Source: Mycoplasma tullyi (GTDB lineage Bacteria > Bacillota_I > Bacilli_A > Mycoplasmatales > Mycoplasmoidaceae). From it: a DNA stretch of 64,000 bases. Position 1 is the first letter of the stretch; each line of letters begins with the position of its first letter. Of this stretch, positions 42,609-53,797 are shown piece after piece. The stretch is taken from assembly GCF_014068355.1 (NCBI RefSeq), contig NZ_CP059674.1:434001-498000 (forward strand). The letters are read 5' to 3'. The notes under the pieces were generated by a model that saw only the letters and a list, made by a program, of their open reading frames with translations, made no database searches and was not told the origin of the DNA. The position numbers and the translations under genes were made by a program.

Positions 42609-43283
42609 CTATAAACTAGACAACCCGTCCATCTTCACATCTTGTTTAGCTTCAGCAGAAGCTACAAACAACGGTAAAGAATGACAGTTCATATTCTTAG
42701 CTTTAACTGAGATTGGAAAACTTACAATATCTTGGTTAAAGTCAGTTACTTTAGTATTATACAGTCTTCTACTAGCAGATAGTTCTGCTTCAATATACTG
42801 ACTACTACTCATTAATTCAGCCACGATTGAAGATGACTTTAAATTAGGGTAGTTTTCAAAATGAACGTTGATATCTCTTGAGATTGAATTAATCAGATTT
42901 TCTGTATCATTCATCTTATCAACATCAGTTGAACTATTTGGTAATGAACGAAGTTTGGTAATGTTTTCTAAAGTATTTTTTTCAAACTTCATATAAGCTT
43001 TAGTTTGTTCTAATAGCTTTAATAAAGTATCTTTTCTTTTAACTAGATTGACATCAATTCCACTAGCAGCTTGATTGATCTCAGTTTGTTTAGTTCTTAA
43101 GCGATTACCTCATTGGTATCATTTTACTGTTAAAATGATGCCCCCAATGATCGTTAATCAAGCTAAGATAAATAAGATTCATCACAAGGCTATATCACCT
43201 GATGATGCTTGAGCTTTATACGTGGTATTATCCACGTTAGGATTAAAAGCTTCATTGTTTTGTTTTGTTGGATCTACTAACAT
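42609..43283 (-). CDS. lemA: LemA family protein
   Basis: The 224-residue protein has an N-terminal polar stretch of about 35 residues, a membrane segment (LWWILFILAWLTIIGGIILT), then the LemA coiled-helical domain: EINQAASGIDVNLVKRKDTL, LLEQTKAYMKFEKNTLENIT, and the typical ending RRLYNTKVTDFNQDIVSFPI. Function of the family is unknown; it is a helical membrane-associated protein. It starts 6 bases after the large acidic membrane protein gene and is probably cotranscribed. Confidence 0.88.
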
Positions 43284-43289
43284 ATATGA

Positions 43290-46200
43290 TTAATTTTCAA
43301 GTTGATTTAATTCTAATAAATTGTTTTTTAATTTTTTAATTGAGTTGAAAAATTCAGGTAAAGCTAAATCATTAGCTTGAGTACTATTAACAAAGATGAA
43401 GTACCCATCATCATTAGCTTGGACATGGATTTTATCCGTACAGTTATTCTGCAACTGATTCAAGATATCCAAATAAGCTACCTGATTTGGATCAAGCAGT
43501 ACTTGATAAGGGTTTTGCATCTCAATACTGGTGTTAGGATGAAGATTGATCTTATCAAGATTAGATATTGGAATATTAGCTTTATGAGCTAATTCAAAGA
43601 ACCCATTAGATTTTTTCTTACTAATAATGAAGTTGTTCTTATTAGTTCGATCTTTAGCTAAATAAAATACAGTCTTGTCTTCTTCTATTGGATAGTACCT
43701 TGTATAAGGTACTGGGATTGTTTGAGTACCCACATGAACCCCAGTTACTAGTACTAGATCAACTTCTTCTTGAGCTCCATATGACTTGTGAGCTAAATCA
43801 TATCTTAAGAATTGATTATCGCGATCAAGTCGGTTGATTTCAAATCAAGCTTTTTTAGCTTGATCATATTGATTAAAGTTAATTAACCCTTCATAATACA
43901 CTTTAGCTAATAAATAGCTATTACTTGGTTTATCTTTACTTGAGATATGATCTTCAAAATTACCTGAATTAGCAATCTTATAATTCCCATCTGAAGAATA
44001 TCATTCACGATTAATCGCAGGTGATAATAAGAATGGGGTTACTTGTTCAGCAAAATCATAAAGGTAGTATTTAGCTACCATCTTAAAGATATCAACTAAT
44101 TGATCTACTGTTTGTTTTTGATAAGCAACTAAATGTTTAAGATTGAACTCATTGATATTATAAGCGACATTAATATCTCAAGAACTGTATTGAGTTAGTG
44201 GACTGACTACAGTATTCTTCTTAACTTTTTTAGGAAGTGTTGTTAGTCCATCTAACTCATAATCAACATCAACATAATCATTGATTAAGAATCTACCAGT
44301 TTTAGTAAGATTAAACTTATGGTTTAATTCATCAGCTCACTTTAAGTAATCTTCTTGAGCTTTGATCGTAAAGAACTCTAGTAATTCAGTATTAATCTGA
44401 TTATCATCGTTCGTTATTCTTAGTTTTTTTGAAAACTCTTTGTTTTCAAAATTGATGAAGTTTTTTATCTTAGTTTTATCAGTTTTAGTTTTTACATTAG
44501 TTGTAAAACTAAACCCTGGTTTGAAGTTGGTTTTTAAGATTTGGAAATGTCGGTCTTCTAAAAACGGGGTCGGTTCTTCATGATAAGCAACTAGTGTTTC
44601 ATATTTTGTTACTGTTCTAGTACGAATAGCTCCATCTGATGTTGTGTATGTTTCAATATCTCTATAAGGAAATCGAACTGCATTTGAAGTTACTATAGGT
44701 CTTATTTCTTCATAAGTAGCTACACAATCTGTAATCTCAGTATTTTTATATTTGAAGTTAGCAGCACTGTGAAGAACAGTAAAATCGTTCATACAACTAC
44801 TAATGAATTGATAAGTCTCTTGAGAACAATAATTACCATATCCTAGATTAAGTTTATTGGCAATAAACTTAATCATCTCATTAAAGTTTAGACGTGAAGC
44901 GAATTGAAGAGATAAGCCATGACTAGTAGTTCAGATTTGCTCTAATTCGTTTTTTCTTTGGTTTTCATAAGCGTCATACTCATTAATAATCTTTTTATTT
45001 TTTAAAAGGATTGGAATCAGTGCTAATCCAAAGATTAGAAAACACGAGATGATGATGAAAACATTTGCAACTTTACGACCCAAAATCTTTTGGGTCTTAT
45101 AAAGGTTTTTAATGTTTGTTTCAATGATCTTAGATTCATCTACTAATACTTGTTGTTGCTTTAATGGTTGATGATTTTCATTAATGATCAGTTTAATGTA
45201 ATCATCAAGTAAAGGATCAACTGAATCAACCACTTTTTGATAAAAGTTGTTGATTGGATCAACACTTACATCAGCAAAACTTAGATGATATTTATTATCT
45301 TCTGTTTGTTGATCGTTGTTATTAGTGTAGTTACTGAAAGCACTAGGAATTGGAAGTAATGAAATCGTAGATGGATCTAATAATTTTTTAATGCTTAGTG
45401 CAGCTCTTTCATCTAGTGCATGGATATCATTAGTTGTTGATTGTTGTTTTGATTTTGATGCAACTTTAGGGTCTTGAGGTTTTGGTTCAACATTTGAAAC
45501 CAGAGCATTTGATTCCGTTTTTTGATCCTGAACATTTGATTCATCTTTTGAATTTTCAACATTAGTTGAACTAGTACTTACTTCTTCTTTAGAATCAATA
45601 TTTTGATCTTCAACTTTGTTTTCAGTTTCTAGATCTTCTAAATTCTCTTCATCTTGTAGTTGATCTTTTTGAACTTGTTCACTATCAACAAGAACATCAC
45701 TCTGTTCTTCTTGTTCTTCTTCGTCAACTATATCATTCTGATTAGAATCATTATTTGTTTGCTGATCCATGTTATCTTCAACTATCTGATCTTCAACTAC
45801 ATGATCCTGCTCTTCTTTTGATTCAACTTCTTGAATCTGAGAATCAGCTGTACTAGCTTCTACTTCATCTTCATATTGAGGCGCACTAATTACTACTTGA
45901 TCTTCAGATAGAGGTGCACTAACTTCTACTTGACCTTCAGAATCATTTTCACTAGCTTCTACTTCGTTTTCAGAACCATTTGCTTGATCTTCTGCTTGCT
46001 CTTCAGAACCAGATGCATTAACTTCTAAGTCGTCTTCAGAATCATTTTCTTGATCTTCAGAATTCTTTTCACTAGCTTCTATTTCTTCTTTAGAATTAGC
46101 TTCTTGAACTATTACTTGATTTTCAGTTTCTGAATCTTCTGCTTCCTCTTTAGAATTAACTTCTTGATCTTCTACTTTCTCCTCCGCTTCAGAACTTTTC

Positions 46201-46448
46201 GCGCTATTCTCAGCCTCTTTAACCGGTTTACTCTCAACAGTCTTATTCTTCTTATTTTCTAATCGCTTTACTAAAGCGTTCTCAAGCAAGCTCATGTATA
46301 CTAGATAATAATCATAAGTATAATCAAACTTTTCATCATCAAGCAATTGATGATGAGCTTTTTTGTCTTCTTCTATTTGATCTGAATAATAATTATCTAA
46401 AGCCAACTTCTTTTTTGGTGCATTTTCAGTTTCAACTTCTTTATTCAT
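43290..46448 (-). CDS. Large acidic single-pass membrane protein (1052 aa)
   Basis: The frame is continuous through UGA codons such as 44931-44933. Residues 60-340 are extremely rich in Glu, Asp, Ser, Gln and Val, built of degenerate repeats of about 11-16 residues (such as ENDSEGQVEVSAPLSEDQ). A membrane segment lies near 460-482 (VANVFIIISCFLIFGLALIP). The ~570 C-terminal residues look globular, with Tyr-rich segments (YTRYYPIEEDKTVFYLAKD). Neighbouring LemA suggests a shared membrane role, as LemA is often paired with large membrane proteins. Acidic repeat domains also occur in mycoplasma attachment-organelle proteins, but no specific homology is seen. Confidence 0.75.
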
Positions 46449-46516
46449 ATCTGTAATTATCTTATCGACAGTATTGATATAATTTTAACTTAATAAAAAT
46501 ACCCTTCTTATAGTTC

Positions 46517-49024
46517 TTAACTCTTCACCACTTCTCTTAAATAGCTTGCTAAATAAGAACCCTGAATTGATTCTCAAAGCGGAATGACAATATTTTCATT
46601 ATTATTAATCCCATTAATATATTGACTAAAGGTTTGATTTTTACCTACATCATCTCCAATCACAACATAAGTTGAACCATATAATTTACTAGTACTATCA
46701 TAAGTACTATACTTATAAATCCCTTTTTTATCTAGATAATCAAGTCGATTACTATTATTAGATAGATTAATGTTGTTATTATCTATAGATAGATCACTAT
46801 AAGCGTTGTTTCTATAAATCGTTTTATTATTATCACTAAAGTTTTGATCGATCCCTTTAGGAGAGATCACCCCTTTAGCAATAAAACCATTACCTACTTG
46901 GTTGATGATATCAACAGACACATTTAATTTAGATGGATCGATTAAATTATTAGTTCGACTATCTACATAAGGGCTTAGGTCGTATAGTAGTTTACCGTCA
47001 CTATCGATTGGATCAGGAAAGGTCAAATGGTTATAGCCATTTGTAGATATATCAAAAGGAGAGATCTTTTTATTATTCTTGTTATAAACCCATACAATCT
47101 GTTCAGCCAACCCACTCTTTTCATTAATATTAGGCATAAAATCAGGGTTAGGATCATCATTAGATGGTTTTCTAATCCAGCTTGCTTGTCATTGATCTAA
47201 TGGATATTTAGATGGATCTCAGTTTCGATAACTAATATTAGTATTAGGATATAGGGCTTTTATAATAAACTTAATCTTAAATAATAAGCTATAAGATCCA
47301 TTCTTATTACCATAGATTTCAATCGTATATTCATTCGATTCACCTGCTTCATTCTTAGATTTAGTAGCAGGATCAAATATTAAGAAAGAATACTTACCAT
47401 CTAATGAATCTAAGGTTTGATCATTAACCTTAACATCTTCATTAATCCCAGGTAGTGAGTAATACTCTAATCTAGTATTAGAATTAATAATTCAAGTCCC
47501 AAAATCAGGGAATTCTACCCTTTGATTAGGATTTTGTGGATATGGTTGTTGGTTTAGTGCTCTTCAAGGATTATTATTATTTAAATCGATTTGGGGGATA
47601 ATGCTTAAACCTGTATTTGGGTTATAGCTTAATTTAGAATTATTAATCAATAACCGTTCTCAGACATTCTCAGCAAATTTTCTTGTTGTAAATTGTGCAG
47701 TAGAACTTAAATTAACCCTTATACGTTTTGTATATCGTTCTCACCCATCAGATGATGTTGTATAAAACGGTTTATACATGAAATTGACATCAACCGTGTT
47801 ATTAGTATCATTGAATTTATTCAATGATCATCTAAACCAGTTGTTGTAATTAGATTGTAAATAATAACCTAATAGGTTTGCGTTTTGGTTGATTCTAGTA
47901 TTAACAAGGTTGTTAATAGCAGTTTGGTTTCTACTTAAAACTGGTTCATTATTAACTTGTCCTGTTATTGTTGTATTAAAGATTCGATCAATGCTTGATC
48001 TTAGAGTGCTTGGTTCAATAATATTTCAACCTACTGGTTTTACTTCAATGGAAGATAGAGAAAAATTAATGGCTTCACCATTAAAAGCATAACGGTTTTG
48101 GTTACCGTCGTTTATTGTAGTTAATACTGGATTTAAATCAATTCTTAGTTTATTGTTAGAAGTTAAAGTCAAACTATAGTTAAGATTTAAGGCTAGTTTA
48201 TCTTTTCTATCATTTTTGTATCCTGTTATAACTCGCCCGTCAAAATCAGTATTAATTCTATTGTTTCTTTTATAGTTTTTTCAATCTCAGGTTTGTGCAT
48301 CTGTCCAACCGTATTCATGATCAACTATCAAATTATCACCATCATAACTTTCTCTATTCAAAAAATTGATTGAACCAGTTATAGGTACATTAACTCTTAA
48401 GTTATTTGGATCTATTTCAATTTTTTTAGTAATTGTATTTAATATGCCAAAAATATTCGTTGGTTGATTTAACGAAGCCCTTAAATTCAAAATAATTTGA
48501 TAATTCTTATTGAAGCTTGAAGTAGGTAAATTTAAAAGATCACTATATGAATTAAGGCTACGCATTCTTATTTGACTTGGAGAAGCTATATATTGGGTTA
48601 ATCCAGGTTCTCTATCAGTCAAACCAGATGGAAAAGGGTTTCTTGAATTGTAGAATGCATAACCAGTAAATGTATCTTTATTATTCGTAAAAAAGTTATC
48701 AAAATTACCTGGTCCTCCTCATATAGCGAGTTGTTGTCTTCTTCTTTGGATTATTCTTTTAGCCAAAAAAGCATTGTTGTAGGTATAGTAATAATCTCGA
48801 CTAATAGTCCTATTAACGTTATAGTTACCATTAAAAATATAACCGTTATTCTTTCTAGTAGATGGGTTACTATACTCTACTAGTTTTTCAGATTTTAAAG
48901 CTTGCTCATAGTCTTTATTGATAACTGTTTTAGATTGATAAAAGTTTAAGTTAATTGTTGTTATTAAAACTAGAGAAATTAACAACAAAAATAAGCGAAA
49001 AATAAACCTTTTTAATTGATACAT
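46517..49024 (-). CDS. Large membrane-anchored surface protein (835 aa)
   Basis: The N-terminus MYQLKRFIFRLFLLLISLVL is a signal peptide or signal anchor without a lipobox cysteine. The remaining ~805 residues are Asn/Tyr/Ser/Asp-rich with many aromatic residues, typical of an exported beta-rich mycoplasma protein. The sequence is open through many UGA codons (17 or more Trp by eye would be expected in such a protein) and ends TAA 46517-46519. No known domain is recognised. It is divergent from the lipoprotein gene at 49089 and precedes the acidic protein by 68 bases. Confidence 0.75.
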
Positions 49025-49088
49025 AAATTACCTTTTCTATAATTAAAATAGCGTAAAAATCATTAAAATATAGAGAGAATAAATAATA
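49025..49088. promoter_or_regulatory. Short divergent promoter region between two surface-protein genes
   Basis: Only 64 bases separate the starts of the 835-aa protein (minus) and the lipoprotein (plus). TAAAAT-like boxes are present on both strands but neither is strong. Confidence 0.4.
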
Positions 49089-49922
49089 ATGAAGATGTTT
49101 AAAAAATATAAGTTCGCAATTAATTTATTAGGATCGACTTTAGCTTTATTAACTCCTGGAATCTTATTAACTAGTTGTGCTAAACAAGCAGTAAATGACC
49201 AAAAAGAAGAAGAGATCCCTGAAACGTTTAAAGATCTAAAAAAAGAACCCTTTAGTGTTGTGGTTAAAAAAGCAGATTTAATGAACACAGAACTACCAGG
49301 AGCTGATACATCTGATGTAGATATTAATGTTGCTGATAATAAACTAGTATTAAGAAAACCTTTTTCACAAACTGACATACAAGCTCTAAAAGAATTTATT
49401 GCATCATATGAGAACAGAAAACCGTATGAACTATATAATTTCTTTTTTGGAGCTACGAACCAAGATGCCAGAAATGATTTCAAATCTGTTAAGAATGAAA
49501 ATCAAATATTTTCATCAGAAACAAAAAGGGAAGAAATGGTTTCTGAAACAGAAAAAAGAGAAATTACTTATAAAGGTTTAACTATTGTTATTAATGGCAT
49601 TGAATATCAAAGCTTTAATGATTTATTCACGGTTAAGAACAACAAACTTAAAGTTGTTGAACAAAATCCACCACTTAATCCAAATGCAGTCGTTTTTAAA
49701 TCTCTTGATAATCAAAATGAAGCAATAGATTTTTGACCTAAGGATTATACATCATCTACTGAATCGAATGAATCACCAATTTCAATTGATGAGACTAATC
49801 ACTCAATCATCTTTAATAATTTATTTCTCAACAAAACTCTTTTTACTGATAATGAAAAAACTGATACGGCAGTAAATTGAACAATTAATGTTGGCACCTT
49901 CACCCTTCTCAACGCCTTCTAA
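49089..49922 (+). CDS. Surface lipoprotein (277 aa)
   Basis: A basic n-region (KMFKKYK), hydrophobic core and lipobox LLTSC at about residues 26-30 predict a lipid-anchored surface protein. The mature part is Lys/Glu/Asp-rich with no domain I recognise. The UGA at 49735 is Trp, and the frame ends TAA 49920-49922, before a strong hairpin terminator. It is small compared with typical M. gallisepticum lipoproteins of this kind and could be a shortened paralogue. Confidence 0.75.
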
Positions 49923-49943
49923 TAAATCAACCCAAACCTATTT

Positions 49944-49970
49944 AAGTAAGACTATTTAATAGTCTTACTT
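49944..49970 (+). terminator. Rho-independent terminator of the lipoprotein gene
   Basis: AAGTAAGACTAT / ATAGTCTTACTT, 12 perfect pairs with a 3-base loop, then TTATATTT. The stem also contains the stop codon of the convergent fragment at 49952-50461. Confidence 0.85.
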
Positions 49971-50461
49971 TTATATTTAGTCTTAGTATCAATTGATTGA
50001 TTCAACCACTCTTCATTGATCTCTAAATATGAAGGCATGATCACGTTTCTTACTTGCTTATCAACTAAATTATTAATTAGATAAGTAACTAATAATTTAG
50101 TTGAAGCTAATTCACAATACATTAATTCGATCAGTTCATTGAACTTATCTCAATAAAACTTGTTTTGTTCTAACCACATCTCTTTAAATAAAGATGTGAT
50201 CTTATCTTTGTTTTCGTCTAATCATTCGTATTCAAACCTTTTATTCTCATTTAATAAAAAGCCCCTAATACAATGATTTAGTTCATCATTTAGTACAACT
50301 TTATGATTAGTTCTTTTGATGTTTTTCTTTCAGTCTTGATAAGCATCAAATAGGTATTGGTCATTAATTCGTATTGTGATATCAGGAGAAGTTGTTTTGT
50401 ATTTGCGTTTTTTCTTCTTTTTTAGTTTATTAACGATTTGGTTTTGGGTGGGGTGTCAGGA
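49952..50461 (-). pseudogene. Gene fragment lacking a start codon (about 165 aa open)
   Basis: A minus-strand frame is open (UGA = Trp) from just after TAA 50462-50464 to TAG 49952-49954. It encodes a Lys-rich N-terminus (KLKKKKKRKYKTTSPD) and a helical, Glu/Asn/Leu-rich body (LIELMYCELASTKLLVTYLI). There is no ATG near the open 5' end, and the preceding stop also ends the fragment at 50462-50731. It is probably the C-terminal part of a broken gene. Family unknown. Confidence 0.5.
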
Positions 50462-50731
50462 TTAGGTTTCAGACTCTAAGTTTTTAATAGCTAAAATACA
50501 AACCAAAAAAAATGAATAAAGCGACCTCTCTTTATCTCATTGATTTTTCTTAACAAGACCTTTAACCTTTACGATATAGTTTTGTTTAAGCCTAGTAAAA
50601 ATTGTTGAAAAAAAATATTGATCAATCTTCTCAATTGACAAAATCTTTTGATTAGTTTCTTCATCAAACGATATCTGTATAAAACATTGATTTATGAAAG
50701 GATATTGTTTTTTGAATACGATAAATATCAA
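50462..50731 (-). pseudogene. Small open frame upstream of the fragment, probably part of a decayed gene
   Basis: An 89-residue frame with only a TTG near its 5' end (IFIVFKKQYPFINQCFIQIS...). It reads through UGA 50537 and stops at TAA 50462-50464, directly before the next open fragment in another frame position. It may be the 5' part of the same broken gene. No family recognised. Confidence 0.35.
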
Positions 50732-50810
50732 ATAGTTTTATGCATATAATGATTAAAAAACATATGTTGAATTAAGCGGTATCAGTTCTTGTCTGATTTC
50801 GTTCACCAAA

Positions 50811-50829
50811 TTTAGTTTGCTGCACTAAA
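50811..50829. promoter_or_regulatory. Inverted repeat around a GCNGC site upstream of the restriction gene
   Basis: TTTAGT (50811-50816) and ACTAAA (50824-50829) flank TTGCTGC. The loop contains GCTGC, which matches GCNGC, the target expected for a Bsp6I-type system. It may be a control site whose methylation affects expression. Confidence 0.35.
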
Positions 50830-50942
50830 CGAAGTTTAATAACGCTCTTCGGTCTTTATACAAAAAGGTTTATTATTGCACATCGAAATTTGCTGGGTCA
50901 CTGAAAAATCATAGATACAACAATAAACAAGAGAAGATAACG

Positions 50943-51497
50943 ATGAAAGAATGCAAAGTAAGATTGAAATATGGAACAATCGTTACAGGAGATGAGTTTG
51001 ATGAAGATGATTTCATGAAATTGAAAAGCATTTTTAAAAAATGGTTGGATATTAACACCGATTTAAAATCGCTTAAAGGTCGTGGTTTAAATGTTCCTGA
51101 CGTTTTCAGTGAAGCCTTATTTTGCATAGCTTTTGATGCTGTTCGTACTAACAACGAACCTGACACACATTCTTATGATTGTGTCATCAAAGCTACTGGT
51201 CAAGGGGTTCAGGTTAAATCTACATCGATTCCTAATGATTGCACTTCATTTGGTCCAACATCTGTTTGAGATCTGTTATACTTTGTTGATTTTGCACCAA
51301 ATGGTTATGTAGATGGTAATGTATATTTTTATGAAATTGATTCTGTTGATGTGTATGATTTAGTTGTAAACAAGAAAAAGAATGAAACTTTTTCAGATCA
51401 ACAATCACAAGGAAGACGTCCTCGTTTTTCAATAAAATCTAGAATCATTAAAGAGAAGGATCTTAAACCAGTTAAGATAATAAACCTTATTGATTAG
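50943..51497 (+). CDS. Type II restriction endonuclease, Bsp6I family (GCNGC predicted)
   Basis: The 184-residue protein resembles the Bsp6I family (cuts GC^NGC): conserved segments are SIFKKWLDINTDLKSLKGRG, VFSEALFCIAF, a PD-(D/E)xK-like core SYDCVIKATGQGVQVKST with the catalytic D...VKxT pattern, and the C-terminal DQQSQGRRPRFSIKSRII. The frame crosses the UGA at 51270 and ends TAG 51495-51497. It is convergent with a C5 methyltransferase gene and shares its terminator, the normal pairing for a type II system. The family call rests on remembered motifs, not a search. Confidence 0.78.
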
Positions 51498-51504
51498 AGA
51501 AATA

Positions 51505-51533
51505 CAGCTAGAATAAGAATTTTATTCTAGCTG
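51505..51533. terminator. Shared bidirectional terminator of the restriction-modification pair
   Basis: CAGCTAGAATAA / TTATTCTAGCTG, 12 perfect pairs with a GAATT loop, between the convergent endonuclease and methyltransferase genes. Confidence 0.88.
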
Positions 51534-51540
51534 ATTGTTA

Positions 51541-52701
51541 TTAGGTAATGGCTTTTAATATTTGTTCTGCTATAAGGGTAATTATTGGTACTGAAACTGC
51601 GTTTCCTGCTTGTTTATAAAGCTGACTATTTAGATACGCTTTCCCTTTGTAAGTTGTAGGCAAACTATATCCATTTCCAACAGGGAATCCTTGTAACTTG
51701 AACGTCTCAGAAGGGGTTATTTTTCTAATACCTTGTGGTGTAAGGATCAAGGGAACATTGTGTCCTCCCGTTCCCATGTTAGCAGTTAGAGTTGGACAAA
51801 CATTTGATTGATTCTTTCTTACATACTGTCCTCTTCTAAGTTGGTAGAATTGATACATTTCTGTAATTGATTCAGTTAAATGGATTCGGATATTATTTTC
51901 ATCTTCTAGTGAATTAAATTCCTTTTTAGAAATGAAGTAACGCGGATATTTATCTTTAGTGTAAAAATATGCCTTGTCTTCAATTGAATAATCAATTATT
52001 TTTTTAACATCTTCAGCTCTTTCATTGCTTCCTTTCTTCTTTTGAAAAGAAGTTAAGTTATCAAACATAGTAAACTGATCTGCGTCTTTCTTATTTAAAA
52101 AACCAATAATATATATACGTTCTCGATTTTGTGGCAAATCTGAATAAAACATTGTATTCATCACCATCTCTTTGATGATGTAACCACTTTCTTCAAGTTT
52201 AGTTTTAATAATTTGGTATGTTCTTCCTTGATCGTGAGCTTTTAGATTCTTAACATTTTCTAAAAAAAGAATTCTAGGTTTCTTTTTAAATTTTTTGTCG
52301 AGTTGATTGATTAAATCAATAAATGACATAAACAGATTTCCTCTATCATCATTAAAACCTTTTTGTTCACCAGCTATACTGAATGCTTGGCAAGGAAATC
52401 CCCCATTTAAAATGTCAATTGGTTCAGCTAAAATTTTCTCATGTAACTGTTTGTAGTATTCAATATTATCACTGTTTTCAGGGTGTAAAACCATATTTAT
52501 ATCACCCTGTAGTAGGGTGTGATCAAAATTTGTTCTATATGTTTCACACGCAAATTCATCGACTTCATTTGCCCAACTCATGACACATTCACCATCTTGA
52601 TTTTTAGCATTCATAAATCCTAAACAGATTCCACCTACACCTGCAAATAAACTTCCGACTTTGTACTGTTTTTTCATATCAAGATTTTTATTAGTTTTCA
52701 T
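51541..52701 (-). CDS. DNA (cytosine-5) methyltransferase of the Bsp6I-type system
   Basis: C5-methyltransferase motifs are complete: motif I GSLFAGVGGICLGF, motif IV NGGFPCQAFSIAGE with the catalytic Cys, motif VI LFLENVKNL, motif VIII PQNRERIYIIGF, a target region with NVCPTLTANMGTGGHNVPLI, and motif X QAGNAVSVPI. It would protect the site cut by the neighbouring endonuclease, probably GCNGC. Possible starts are ATG 52731, 52701 and 52677; I use 52701 since the first adds a hydrophobic peptide and family members begin close to motif I. There is no HTH, unlike the enzyme at 41153. Confidence 0.9.
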   Translation of the reverse strand: MKTNKNLDMKKQYKVGSLFAGVGGICLGFMNAKNQDGECVMSWANEVDEFACETYRTNFDHTLLQGDINMVLHPENSDNIEYYKQLHEKILAEPIDILNGGFPCQAFSIAGEQKGFNDDRGNLFMSFIDLINQLDKKFKKKPRILFLENVKNLKAHDQGRTYQIIKTKLEESGYIIKEMVMNTMFYSDLPQNRERIYIIGFLNKKDADQFTMFDNLTSFQKKKGSNERAEDVKKIIDYSIEDKAYFYTKDKYPRYFISKKEFNSLEDENNIRIHLTESITEMYQFYQLRRGQYVRKNQSNVCPTLTANMGTGGHNVPLILTPQGIRKITPSETFKLQGFPVGNGYSLPTTYKGKAYLNSQLYKQAGNAVSVPIITLIAEQILKAIT

Positions 52702-52888
52702 GCTCATGAACTTTAAGAATAAGTTGATCATTAAGCTTGTCGTAATAGACTTTGAATTCGCTCTTTCCTTTTTCTAAATTTAGATTTTCTAGAATGTTAT
52801 TTAACATTCGTATTCTCAAATCTTTCTGTAATACATAAGTATCAAGATATATTAATGCTCCATTATAGAATGAACCTTTAGCCTTATT
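52691..52888 (-). pseudogene. Open fragment upstream of the methyltransferase
   Basis: A 65-codon open frame (AKGSFYNGALIYLDTYVLQK..., ending VHEHEN) follows a TAA and has its first ATG only at 52807, leaving 38 residues. It overlaps the methyltransferase 5' end slightly. It looks like the 3' end of a gene lost when the restriction cassette arrived. Family unknown. Confidence 0.35.
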
Positions 52889-53008
52889 TTAGACTAATTT
52901 AAGCCTAACCTAGGTCTATAATTTATTTTTTAATTTAAATTAACATTTAAATTTCGAATCCTTAAACGGAGTAATTCATCTACTTTATTTACGATTTTTT
53001 AATGAATC

Positions 53009-53797
53009 CTAACCCTTACGATCAAACTTCTCTTCAAATCATTTAAAGATCTTGTGATAAGCATGATTAACTAATTCATCGCGATTAACAAGATGTTCTT
53101 GATTGGTTTTTGAATCAACCACTTTAAACCGATAATCAACTTTATCTAGAACGTGCTCGCTAAATTCATCTGGTAACTTATCATGCAACTCATTTAGTTG
53201 AACATAATCTGATACAACTTTATAAACCTTGAGATTCTTAAAATTATTGATATGACACACTTGTGCAATCGCACAAGCTTCCATCTCGAATAGATCGATA
53301 GGTAAATCTATCTTTTTAATTATCTCTTGATAATTAAATTTACTAATAAAACTATCTGTACTAACACAAGTGTACTGTCCAGATTTTAGACTATAACTTA
53401 CAGGTAATTTGGGAATCTGACCAAATTGATAATTAAAATAAGTCACATCAACATCACCATAAATTAGTTGATTAACTTCAACTAATTCAGCTGGTTTTAA
53501 TTCGGGATTTAAACTTCCTGCTATTCCAATATTAATAATCTCTTTATAACAATTCTGATCAATAAGATGTTGAGTACAACTTGCTGCATTAGCTTTACCA
53601 ATGCCACTGATCGCTAGATCAACATCACTTAATAGATCAGAACTATAAATAAAGATCGAATCTCGATCTTTATGATATTGATATTTTTTAATAATCGCTT
53701 CAACTTCGTCAGTCATTGCGACAACAATGACATAACGTTTTGATTTTCTATTACTCTTGTTTTTGACTAAGTTGAAGATATTTCCTAATTTCATCAT
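53009..53797 (-). CDS. mtnN: 5'-methylthioadenosine/S-adenosylhomocysteine nucleosidase
   Basis: The enzyme splits SAH and MTA, recycling products of SAM-dependent methylation. The 262-residue frame carries the family motifs VVAMTDEVEAII, DVDLAISGIGKANAASCTQ, EIINIGIAGSL, LFEMEACAIAQV (catalytic Glu of the MEMEA-type motif) and KVVSDYV (catalytic Asp). An N-terminal extension of about 23 residues precedes the first strand and overlaps the nadD-yqeK 3' end by 47 bases; no closer ATG exists before AMTDEV. The frame crosses UGA 53039 and ends TAG 53009-53011. Two DNA and two rRNA/tRNA methyltransferases in this window produce its substrate. Confidence 0.9.
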
